Source: Acidobacteriota bacterium (GTDB lineage: Bacteria; Acidobacteriota; Terriglobia; Acidiferrales; UBA7541). From it: a DNA stretch of 64,000 bases. Of this stretch, positions 19,800 through 29,272 are shown piece after piece. A model generated the notes under the pieces. It saw nothing but the letters and a program-made list of their open reading frames with translations. It made no database searches and was not told the DNA's origin. Numbering within the stretch: position 1 is the stretch's first letter; each line of letters begins with the position of its first letter. Made by a program: the position numbers and the translations under genes. Location of the stretch: contig QHYS01000017.1 of NCBI GenBank assembly GCA_003223325.1, forward strand, positions 1-64,000, given 5' to 3'.

Positions 19800-22010
19800 A
19801 TGCCCGAGAGGCGAACGGCTTGGCTTATGAGCGCGGGCGCTGCACTTATGTTTATCGGGGGCTGTTTCAATCTGTTTTTCCGCGCGACCCCCTCCCTTTT
19901 CCATTTCGGAACGCAAGCCAGCGTGGCCAGCGATGACGCGGCGGACGATGACGATAGCTGCGCCGACACGACGGAATTGGCAATGGCGATGACCGCGTGG
20001 AGGCAGACGCAGCAACGAGGAATCCATTCTGCTTTGTCTACCGAGGTTGAGACTGCGCCGGTTGGGGGGGACATCGCTCCGGCGCGTTCCGTTGTCGATG
20101 CGTACGCGAGTCTCCACAGTGTGGCGGTCGATCCTGATGCGAACCAGGTAATGGTGAGCGATTCCAATAGAGGCGCGATTTTTTTCTATAACCGAAGCGC
20201 CGGAGGCAACTCGTCGCAAATCGCGAATCCGGAGCGGGTGATCCGAGGGCCGAGTACGGGCATGATGTTTGTTGCCGGGATCGCGTTGGATACCACTGAT
20301 CGCGAGGTTTTTGCCGTAAACAACGATATCGGGGACCGCATGGAGGTGTTCCCATACGATGTGGAAGGGAACACTAAACCGAAGCGCGTGCTCTCGGTGC
20401 CACACGGGGCCTGGGGTGTGGCGCTCAATCCGATGCGGAAAGAGGTCGCCGTTTCGATTGAGCACCCCAACACAGTGGTGGTCTACCGTCGCGAAGCCAC
20501 TGGCAGCGAAGCGCCGCTGCGAGTGCTGCGCGGTCCAGAAACCGAATTGGCCGATCCTCATGGGATCGTAGTTGATACTGGCCACGACGAAATGCTCGTC
20601 GCGAACCACGGTAATTGGGCTCCTCTGACGCGCGAAGAGGAACAGGCGCAGGGAGGGCTCAGGGGCGGTCATTTCGCTCTGCCGTCCATCAATACGTATG
20701 CCATAGACGCCAAAGGCGACGACAAGCCCATTCGTAAAATTCAAGGCGCGCAGACGCAACTGAACTGGCCAATGGGGCTGAGCCTGGACGCGACGCATGA
20801 CGAAATTGCCGTGGCCAATTACGGCACGAATTCAATTCTGGCTTTCCGCCGCAACGCTGGTGGCGACGTGGCGCCACTGCGGGTAATCAGGGGCGATCGG
20901 ACAGGAATCTTGGGTCCGATGGGAGTGGCCATCGACGTCAAGAACGACGAATTATGGGTCACGAATTACCGGGACCACACCGCCGTCGTGTTCGCGCGGA
21001 CAGCGAACGGCAATGTGGCTCCGAAGCGGGTGCTACGCAATGCTCCTGCCGGAACACCCGCGGTCGGTTTTGGCAATCCGGGAGCGATTGCCTACGACTC
21101 GAAGCGAGGACAGATTCTGGTTCCGAATTGAGTGAGTGTACCCAGGATACTGGTATTTGCCAGGTTGGCAAACGGCAACGAAGGACCGGTAAGGGTAATC
21201 GAAGGCCAGGGTACCAAGCTCAGCCGCACGATGCACGGCATCGCATACGATTCCGTACATGATGAGATCGTCGTGCCGGTACATTTGGGAGGAGCGGTTC
21301 TTGTGTTCCGCGCCAGTGCCACGGGGGAAGAAGCGCCGATACGTATCATTCAAGGCCCACACACTCACATCCTGCGCCCGGAAACCGTGAACGTGGACGT
21401 GAAAAATAACGAAATCGTGGTCGGCGAGGACGTCGGACAGGACGTCATGTTCTTTCCGAGAGAGGCCAATGGAGACGTCGCGCCGCTGCGGACGATTCGT
21501 GGACCAAAGACGGGATTGGACGAAGTGCGCGGTGTGACGGTCGATCCTGTCCGAAATCTGCTCGTGGTTTCCAGTCGCAGCGGGAAGGGAACCACGGGAG
21601 TCTTCATCTTCAACCGGACTGATAACGGCGACGTGGCGCCGCGCTCGGTTATCGCCGGACCGAAGTCGGGAATCATCCGCATCCGGCAGGTCGAGGTCGA
21701 ACCCGAACAGGGCAAGATCTTCGTGGCCGTGAAGAACAATGTGGAATCCTACAGATTTGCAGATGGCTCGCCTTCGCCATGGAATCCCGATAAGCCTGGA
21801 TTTATTGGAGTATGGGATATCAACGATAACGGGGACGTGCCGCCGCGTGGTGTAATCAAGGGACCGGCGAGCGAAATGGTGTGGCCCGCGGGCGTGGCCC
21901 TCAATCCGGGAGACCGCGAGGTCTATACGATCGACAGCGTGTCCAATGGGATGTATTCGTACTATATGCCGGAATTCTTTCCCGCCGAGAAGCACCCCAA
22001 AAGGCAATGA
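19800..22010 (+). CDS. Candidate selenoprotein: exported NHL-like beta-propeller (about 736 aa) with in-frame UGA at 21129-21131 (copy A)
   Basis: ORFs 19800..21131 and 21132..22010 contiguous in one frame: ...AYDSKRGQILVPN-[TGA]-VSVPRILVFARLANGNEGPVRVIEG... N-terminal hydrophobic/lipobox-like LMFIGGC only in the upstream half. Confidence 0.8.
21156..21172 (+). promoter_or_regulatory. SECIS-like hairpin, copy A
   Basis: TTTGCC-AGGTT-GGCAAA; loop begins 30 nt after TGA (21129-21131). Confidence 0.75.
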
Positions 22011-24121
22011 TCAAAAAACTAGCCGCCGGACGTGTGCTCCGGGTGGCGTTGCTTGCGGCGCTGGCGACGCTAGGACGGGCCGCACCTCGGGAAAGTAAAT
22101 CCAGCAAACCGTCTCCTGAGGACATACCTCCTATCCGGATGATTGCTGACCCGTACCCGGCGTTTAACGGTATCGCGGTAGACGCTGCAAACGGGATCGT
22201 GGCCATGAGCGATCCGAACCGCAAGAGCGTGGTGCTTTACGATCGCGCCCGAGCGGGCCAAGGGGGAGCGAGCCGAGGCGATGCAAGTGTTCCCCTGCGC
22301 CAGATCATGGGCCCGGACTCTTTCCTGGGGATGATTGCGGGAATTATTCTCGACCCCCGGCGTCAAGAGATTTATACGGCGAATAACGACATCGAAGACA
22401 CGGTGGTGGTGATGCCCTACGGCGCGTCGGGTAATGTGAAACCGGCGCGCGTATTTTCGGTTCCGCATCAAGCTTGGGGCCTGGCGTTGAGCGATGTCGC
22501 CGACCAGATCGCCGTCACAGTGGAGGTCCAAAATACACTTGTCTTCTACCGGCGGCAGGTGAAGGGCGTGGAGGCCCCGGTGCGAATCATTCGCGGGGCA
22601 GACACCGGCTTGGCCGATCCGCACGGCGTCTATTGGGACGAAGCGCACAATGAAATCGGCGTCGCAAATCACGGAAATTTCCGAGGAATTGTGAAGAACA
22701 GGGGAGGCGGCTGCGCACCCTCGCTCGTGGTCGAAAACGAGGCCGAGGCGGGCGAGTCGCGGCCTCCATCGATTCGGATTTTTGCGGCGACCGCAAGAAA
22801 CAATGCGAAACCGCTGCGCGTGATTCAAGGCTCGAGGACGGGTCTCGACTGGCCGATGGGAGTCGCTTATGACCCCCAACATGATGCCATCGTTGTCGCG
22901 AATAACGGCGACAGCTCGGTTTTGATCTTCGGCCGAACGAGCGGCGGCGATGTGGCGCCGCTAAGGTCGATTCGTGGTGGTCGCACTGGCATTAGTCGTC
23001 CGATGGGCGTTGCGATCGATACGCTGAAGGGCGAAATTTGGGTTTCGAACTGGGGTGATCATTCCGCCCTTGCATTCGACAGCGGCGCGCGCGGTAACGT
23101 GGCGCCGAAGCGGACCATCAGGAGCGCTCCCGCAGGAACGCCCACGCCGGGGTTCGGCAATCCCATGGCCCTTGCCTATGACTCGAAACGCGACGAGCTC
23201 TTGGTGCCCAATTGAGTGACCCAGCCGCGCATCGCAGTGTTTGCCAGGCTGGCAAACGGAGATGCGGCGCCGACCCGGCTCATCACGGGGCAAAATACTC
23301 TACTCGGGCGCACGATTCACGGCCTTGCCTACAATCCCACGCGTGATGAAATCGTGGTGCCGAACGCCCTGGCGGATGCGGTTCTGGTCTTCCGCGCGGC
23401 CGCCGCGGGTTCCGAGCATCCGCTGCGCGTCATCGAAGGGCCACACACGCTTCTGGTAACGCCTCACGCCGTCAGTTTGGATTTGCGGAATCAGGAGATT
23501 CTCGTCGCCAGTCTGACGGGAAGACGCATCAACGTATTTCGCTGGGACGCCAACGGAGATGCCGCACCGGTTCGGCTTATCGAAGGGCCAAAAACCGAGC
23601 TTGGTCATGTTGTGGGACTCGCCGTCGATCCGGAGAGGAACCTGCTCGCCGTCGCGAATACTCACGAAATCCTGATCTTCAATCGCACGGACAATGGAGA
23701 TGTTGCGCCTCGGGGCCGGATCGCAGGGCCGAAGACGGGCATAACCGATGAGCCTTGGCAAATGGAGTTCTATAAGGGTCGCATTTTTTTGGCGGCCTCC
23801 AATCATTTCCATCAGAATCTTTATGACGGAGTCACGCTCAGGCCCGACGCGACTGATGTGCCCGATGATCCGTGGCTCAACCCCATTTTAGGTTTCATGG
23901 GTATCTGGAACATTACTGACAATGGAGACGTAGCGCCTCTGGCGATGATCCGCGGTCCTTTTAGCGGCTTGATTCACCCGGTGGGCTTAGCGTTGAACCC
24001 TAAAGATGGGGAAGTTTATGTGTCGGATAGCGTGAAAAATGGAGTTTTGGGCTTCTTGGTGCCCCAATTCTTCCCGCAAGAAAAACCAAATGTGAATTCT
24101 GATGGTCGGCAGTCAAAGTAA
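22007..24121 (+). CDS. Candidate selenoprotein: exported NHL-like beta-propeller (about 704 aa) with in-frame UGA at 23213-23215 (copy B)
   Basis: ORFs 21881/22007..23215 and 23216..24121 contiguous in one frame: ...AYDSKRDELLVPN-[TGA]-VTQPRIAVFARLANGDAAPTRLITG... Signal peptide MIKKLAAGRVLRVALLAALATLGRA at the proposed 22007 start (ATGA overlap with the previous gene). Confidence 0.8.
23239..23257 (+). promoter_or_regulatory. SECIS-like hairpin, copy B
   Basis: GTTTGCC-AGGCT-GGCAAAC; 5-nt loop begins 30 nt after TGA (23213-23215). Confidence 0.75.
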
Positions 24122-24127
24122 CGGCTT

Positions 24128-25627
24128 ATGACTCGGCTACCGTCGGCGACAAAGGGAAACGAGCCAAGGACCAGCTCGGTAGTGGGTTCTACGGAACAAA
24201 CCGTCCGAGCAGCGCCTCTGGTCGAAAGCGTTGGTAGGGGACTTGCCACCCGCAAAGTGATCGGCGGTGTCCTGACGATCGCCCTGCCCCTCGCGTTGTG
24301 GTTCGCCCCTCTACCGCTTGCGATTAATTCCCGGCATGCGCTGGCGGTGGCATCGTTCATGATCATCGCCTGGATTACGGAAGTGCTTCCGCATGCCCTC
24401 ACTGGCTTGGCGGGATGCTATCTCTTCTGGGTGCTAAAAATCGTCGATTTCGAGGCAGCCTTCAGTGGGTTCGCAGATCAAACTCCGTGGTTTCTCTTCG
24501 GCGCCGCATTGATCGGCATGATGGCTTCCAAATCGGGCTTGGCGCGCCGTCTGGCGTATCTCGTCATTTTACGGGTGGGAGCGGGTTACTCGCGGCTTTT
24601 ACTCGGATTGATTTTTTCCTCTTTGTTGCTGACGTTGCTCGTGCCTTCGGGAATCGCATGCGTTGTGATCATGGCTGCGGTGGCCGTTGGGTTGATGGAG
24701 GTCTTTGGGCTATCGCGCGGAAGCCGTGTGGGACGAGGCATTTTTGTCACTTTGACGTATACCGCGGGAATCTTCGACAAAATGGTGATCGCCGGTGCAT
24801 CTTCCATTCTGGGACGCGGGCTGATCCAAAAGATGACTGGTATCGAAGTTTATTGGAGTCAGTGGCTGATGGCGTTCTTGCCGTGTGTTCTCGCCACCGT
24901 CGTGGTGATCTGGCGCCTCGTGCTGTGGCTTTATCCGCCGGAAAAAGAGGCTGTCCAAGGCAGCGTTGAATTTTTGCGCGACTCCCTCGAAAAGATGGGC
25001 GCGTGGACGTCAATGGAAAAGCGCTCGCTGCTCTTGATGTCCTTAGCTATCGCGCTATGGGCTACTGATCTGATTCACCATATTCCTCCAGCGGTAATTG
25101 GCATTGGCGTGGGCCTGCTGGCAGGCGTGCCCGGTTTGGGCATCCTGGAACTCGAAGATCTCAAGCGGCTCAACTACTTGCCAGTATTTTTTACGGCAAC
25201 AGCGATCAGCATGGGCGAAGTGCTGCTCAGAACGAATGCACTGAATTCCATGACCACCGTTCTGTTTGCGTGGATGCGGCCCTGGGTGACCAACGTATTC
25301 TCTCTAGCTCTTGTCCCGTATTGGACGGCTTTCGTTTATCACATGTTCCTGGGCAACGAGATTTCTATGCTCGCCACGTCGCTGCCGCCACTCATGAACT
25401 TTGCGAAAACGGCGGGAATTCATCCATTGCCGCTTGGATTACTCTGGGCGTTCGCTGCCGGTGGAAAAATTTTCGTGTATCAATCGGGAGTGATGGTCAC
25501 AGGCTACTCTTATGGTTATTTCGAGGCGAAGGACTTGCTTCGTGTCGGATTTTGTCTGACGGTAGTTGAGTCGATCGTGCTGCTGTTTATTGTTCCTTTT
25601 TATTGGCCGTTCATTGGAATCCGTTGA
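24128..25627 (+). CDS. DASS/SLC13-family sodium:anion (di/tricarboxylate-type) transporter
   Basis: 499 aa, about 12 hydrophobic helices; HALAVASFMIIAWITEVLPHALTGLAGCYLF; second half GNEISMLATSLPPLM. Confidence 0.85.
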   Translation: MTRLPSATKGNEPRTSSVVGSTEQTVRAAPLVESVGRGLATRKVIGGVLTIALPLALWFAPLPLAINSRHALAVASFMIIAWITEVLPHALTGLAGCYLFWVLKIVDFEAAFSGFADQTPWFLFGAALIGMMASKSGLARRLAYLVILRVGAGYSRLLLGLIFSSLLLTLLVPSGIACVVIMAAVAVGLMEVFGLSRGSRVGRGIFVTLTYTAGIFDKMVIAGASSILGRGLIQKMTGIEVYWSQWLMAFLPCVLATVVVIWRLVLWLYPPEKEAVQGSVEFLRDSLEKMGAWTSMEKRSLLLMSLAIALWATDLIHHIPPAVIGIGVGLLAGVPGLGILELEDLKRLNYLPVFFTATAISMGEVLLRTNALNSMTTVLFAWMRPWVTNVFSLALVPYWTAFVYHMFLGNEISMLATSLPPLMNFAKTAGIHPLPLGLLWAFAAGGKIFVYQSGVMVTGYSYGYFEAKDLLRVGFCLTVVESIVLLFIVPFYWPFIGIR

Positions 25628-25664
25628 GTTCGTACCCGCTCGGCGAAACAGGTCCCTTTGCATA

Positions 25665-26705
25665 TCACGATGGCGCGCGGTTGGCCTTGCTGACTGAGGG
25701 ACTGGCCTTTAATCGGCTGTACACATTTCGCGCATTGCCTTCGTAAATCTTTCGCTTATCTTCCTCGCGCAGCCACGGAACGGCCTCGATGTAGCGCTTC
25801 GTATCGTCGAAATAATGGCCCGTTTCGGGATCGATGCTCTTAACTGCCCCAACCATCTCTGAAGCGAAGAGAATGTTGTCGATCGGAACGACTTTCGTCA
25901 GCAGGTCAATGCCCGCTTGATGGTAAACGCAAGTATCAAAATAGATGTTCCTAAGGAGAAGTTCCCTCAGCGGGGGACGCTTCAAATCCTGCGCGATGCC
26001 ACGATAACGGCCCCAATGGTAGGGGACCGCACCGCCGCCGTGAGGAATGATGAACTTCAGCGTCGGGAAATCTTTAAAAATGTCGGACGTCAGAAACTGC
26101 ATAAAAGCAGTCGTATCGCCGTTCAGGTAATGCGCGCCCGTGGCATGAAAGTTCGGATTGCACGAGGCGCTGACGTGAATCATCGCGGGCACGCTGAGCT
26201 CAACCATCTTTTCATAAAGCGGGTACCAAAAGCGATCGGTTAGCGGCGGGTCGCTCCAGTGTCCGCCCGAGGGGTCCGGATTCAGGTTGCAACCAACGAA
26301 ACCCAGTTCCTCGACGCAACGCGTTAATTCGCCGATGCAGTTGGTGGGTGGCACGCCGGGTGATTGCGGCAGTTGGCAGACGCCGGCGAAGTTCTCGGGA
26401 TAAAGCGAGCAGACCCGGTAGATCAGATCGTTGCAGACCCGCGACCATTGCAAACTGGTGCCGGCGTTTCCAATGTGATGGCCCATGCCCATGGCACGAG
26501 GGGAAAAGATGGTGAGGTCGGTGCCGCGCTCCCGCTGGAATTTCAACTGCGCGTTTTCAAGGCTGGCGCGAATCTGATCATCGGTGACCTTCAGGGCCTC
26601 AGAAGAAAACTCCGAAGGATCGTTAAGTCCGTCGATTTGTCGCTGTCGATAGGCTTCCAATTCCCGCGGCGCCGTCGTGTAATGCCCATGACAATCGATA
26701 ATCAT
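25665..26705 (-). CDS. Amidohydrolase family, 4-oxalomesaconate hydratase (LigJ)-like
   Basis: MIIDCHGHYTTAPRELEAYRQRQ; NLNPDPSGGHWSDPPLTDRFWYPLYEKM; FIIPHGGGAVPYHWGRYRG; ILFASEMVGAV. Confidence 0.85.
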   Translation of the reverse strand: MIIDCHGHYTTAPRELEAYRQRQIDGLNDPSEFSSEALKVTDDQIRASLENAQLKFQRERGTDLTIFSPRAMGMGHHIGNAGTSLQWSRVCNDLIYRVCSLYPENFAGVCQLPQSPGVPPTNCIGELTRCVEELGFVGCNLNPDPSGGHWSDPPLTDRFWYPLYEKMVELSVPAMIHVSASCNPNFHATGAHYLNGDTTAFMQFLTSDIFKDFPTLKFIIPHGGGAVPYHWGRYRGIAQDLKRPPLRELLLRNIYFDTCVYHQAGIDLLTKVVPIDNILFASEMVGAVKSIDPETGHYFDDTKRYIEAVPWLREEDKRKIYEGNARNVYSRLKASPSVSKANRAPS

Positions 26706-26739
26706 TGATCGCCTCTCGATATTACTCCACATCCGGATC

Positions 26740-26897
26740 TGTCATTCTGAGCGGGTTGACACCCTACACGCGAAGGATCTCTCTTACTTTCTTTTCGGTC
26801 ATAAAGGCGAGTGTAGGAGAGCTTGCTCGCGCGCCTTCTTTCTAACGCGAACGTGCCCCCAAAGTGGGGCCTTTCGCAGGGCGCGCTCAGAATGACA
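26740..26897. repeat. MITE-like element with perfect 14-bp terminal inverted repeats
   Basis: TGTCATTCTGAGCG (26740-26753) and CGCTCAGAATGACA (26884-26897); no ORF. Confidence 0.7.
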
Positions 26898-27067
26898 GCA
26901 AACTCAGTGCGCATCCTATGAAGTGAACATGATGTTGTCAAATGTCTCGCGTTTGCGGGACTTGGGGGTTTGCCGAGCCTCTGCTAGCATGCTCGCGCTG
27001 ATTCTAATTATGGATGATCACCGGATGCATGGTCTCGCCTCGACCGTGCGATCGGAGGAGGTTTGGA

Positions 27068-27931
27068 ATGGCTGAACTCCCAAGGCTAAACGGCGTCATC
27101 CGCGCGCTCGAGCAGGGCCAGACAGCCATCGCCGCGTTTACAATCGCCGAAATCGATTCCGCACTGGCATTCAGCACTTCCCGTTACGACGCGATTGTTT
27201 TCGAAATGGAGCACAATCCGTGGGATGCGCGACGTCTTCGAGATTGCCTTCAATACATGCTCAATCGGCGGCAGATCGCGGATGCGGGTTCGATCGCGCC
27301 TGGCGTTACGCCATTGGTGCGCATTCCGCCAAATGGCAACGAAAAGAATCAGTGGCTTGCCAAGCAGGCGCTCGATTTAGGTGCGTACGGAATCGTGTGG
27401 CCGCACATCAGCACCGTAGAGCAAGCCTACAACGCCGTGGCCGCATGCCGATATCCGCGCTTGAAGACGGCCAAGCTTAGTGAACCGGCGGGCATAAGAG
27501 GTGATGCGCCCCTGGCGGCCTCACGTTATTGGGGCCTCACGCAGCAGGAATATTATCGCAAGGCGGACGTGTGGCCCTTGAATCCGCAGGGCGAAATTCT
27601 TGTTGTCCTGATGATCGAAGATACACAGGGAATCGCAAATCTTCGCGCGATCTTACGAAATGTTCCGGGCATAGGCTTGATCCTGATTGGAGAAGGCGAT
27701 TTGAGCCAGGAACTCGGCTCTCCGCGCCAATATGATCACCCTTCTGTCGTCGAGGCCATGGCGCAGATCGTTGCGAGTTGCAAGGAGTGCGGTGTTCCTG
27801 TCGGGCACCCTCATGTCGATTCCAATAATGCCGAGCGGATACTTAAGGAAGGATATCGCTTCCTGATGGCTGCCCCAACCCGGAGCTACGCTGCGCTGGA
27901 GAAATGCCGCCAACTCGCCGGACGCGTTTAG
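27068..27931 (+). CDS. HpcH/HpaI family aldolase
   Basis: VIRALEQGQTAIAAFTIAEIDSALAFSTSRYDAIVFEMEHNPWD...VVLMIEDTQGIANL...IGEGDLSQELG; GGAGG upstream of the 27068 ATG. Confidence 0.85.
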   Translation: MAELPRLNGVIRALEQGQTAIAAFTIAEIDSALAFSTSRYDAIVFEMEHNPWDARRLRDCLQYMLNRRQIADAGSIAPGVTPLVRIPPNGNEKNQWLAKQALDLGAYGIVWPHISTVEQAYNAVAACRYPRLKTAKLSEPAGIRGDAPLAASRYWGLTQQEYYRKADVWPLNPQGEILVVLMIEDTQGIANLRAILRNVPGIGLILIGEGDLSQELGSPRQYDHPSVVEAMAQIVASCKECGVPVGHPHVDSNNAERILKEGYRFLMAAPTRSYAALEKCRQLAGRV

Positions 27932-27998
27932 GTCGGCAGTCATAGCTCAACCTCGCTGTGGCCAGCTTTCGTAGATTTCCATCGCTGCAAAAGCCTGC

Positions 27999-28970
27999 CT
28001 ACTCCAAATTCAGCGCACCCGGAGCGAAGAGCTCTTCGATGCCAAACTTTTTCGGAATCACCTGTTGATCGACGGCGAACTGGACGATTGTCTCGAGAGC
28101 TTTTCCATTGGATCCTTTGATCCCGAACGGAAAGGGATCTCCGACCACTCGTCTCAGTGCGATGGCCGTTTCGTCGGCCGAAGAAAGATCTTTGCCGGCC
28201 TCCAAGTGCGCGAGATAAATTTTCTTGGCCCCTTGAAAGGCACGGAAGAGCTCACAGGCCAATACGGGCGCAGCTTGGAGTACGGAATCCTTTACCACCA
28301 GCCCGTGATTGATGGGATATACGCCCGTTTTCTGGAAGTAGGCGAAGCCCGCATTGCGAGCGTCCGGAATGAGCTGCTGAATTTCGGGCGAATTCACGCG
28401 CACGTCCCCTACCGCCGCTGCGATCTTACCGGAAAGCAATAACTCTGCCATCGGTTTTCCACGCAACGAATAGTCCACGTTCGCAGGGGCCTTGTATTCC
28501 GCGACGTGTTCGTCATCGGTGGGAGCCCAGGTGATCTTATTTAGGTCCACACCGTATTCGGTCTGCAGAATTCCTCTCGCCCAGAGACCCGTCGTGACCG
28601 TATAGCCGCGATTGACAGCCACGGTCCGGCCTTCGAGATCCTTCGGCTTCTTAATTCCCGAACTCACATTGTAGAAAATCGCCCAGTGGTGGAAATTCCT
28701 GGTAAGGAACAATGGGATGGCCGTAATGGGCTTGCCGTATGCCTTGGCGCAAAGATACGTGGTAAGGGCCATCTCACAAATATCGAATTCGAGACCGCGC
28801 ACCATGCGTCGCATCGCTGCGACGATGGGATCGACTTGAATATATTCGAACTTCAAGTCACTATGAACGCTTCCGTCCTTCAAAGGCTTGGTAAGCCCGT
28901 AATTGCCGATGGCGATGGTCAGGGGAGGCACTCGAATGGTTCCGCAGGCATCGGGTGCTAGAATACTCAT
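27999..28970 (-). CDS. 4,5-dihydroxyphthalate decarboxylase-like / periplasmic-binding-fold protein
   Basis: LTIAIGNYGLTKPLKDGSV...FEYIQVDPIVAAMRRMVRGLEFDICEMALTTYLCAKAYGKPITAIPLFLTRNFHHWAIFYN. Confidence 0.8.
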   Translation of the reverse strand: MSILAPDACGTIRVPPLTIAIGNYGLTKPLKDGSVHSDLKFEYIQVDPIVAAMRRMVRGLEFDICEMALTTYLCAKAYGKPITAIPLFLTRNFHHWAIFYNVSSGIKKPKDLEGRTVAVNRGYTVTTGLWARGILQTEYGVDLNKITWAPTDDEHVAEYKAPANVDYSLRGKPMAELLLSGKIAAAVGDVRVNSPEIQQLIPDARNAGFAYFQKTGVYPINHGLVVKDSVLQAAPVLACELFRAFQGAKKIYLAHLEAGKDLSSADETAIALRRVVGDPFPFGIKGSNGKALETIVQFAVDQQVIPKKFGIEELFAPGALNLE

Positions 28971-29272
28971 CGCCTCATTTGGTGGCAAGGACTGTATCTC
29001 GGCGCGGCGAACTTCCGTGACCTGCAGCCGTTCATTAAGCGCATCTTCGACGCCTTCGGTCCGCGATGAATGCTCTGGGGCGCGGACATACCTCCAGCGA
29101 TACCGAATGTCTTGACCACGTTCGGGGGTCGCAAGACTTCCTATCCTCGGAGGACAAGGAATGGATCCTGGGGAAGACTTTAGCCGAAGCATTGAATTGG
29201 CGCGAAGTTCGTCCCGTCACGCCGTCCTACAATGCGACGGCGAGCCAATAATTGGAGCTGGCGCCAGCCAAG

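Noticed and set aside
19614-20798. Minus-strand ORF of 394 aa
   Set aside because: Antisense to the class II aldolase and propeller A; low-complexity Arg/His-rich translation.
21132-22010. Second halves of the propellers (also 23216..24121 and 14846..15793) as independent GTG-start genes
   Set aside because: They start mid-blade, directly after the TGA and in the same frame, without RBS spacing of their own or a signal peptide. Translational reinitiation stays possible but is less likely than recoding.
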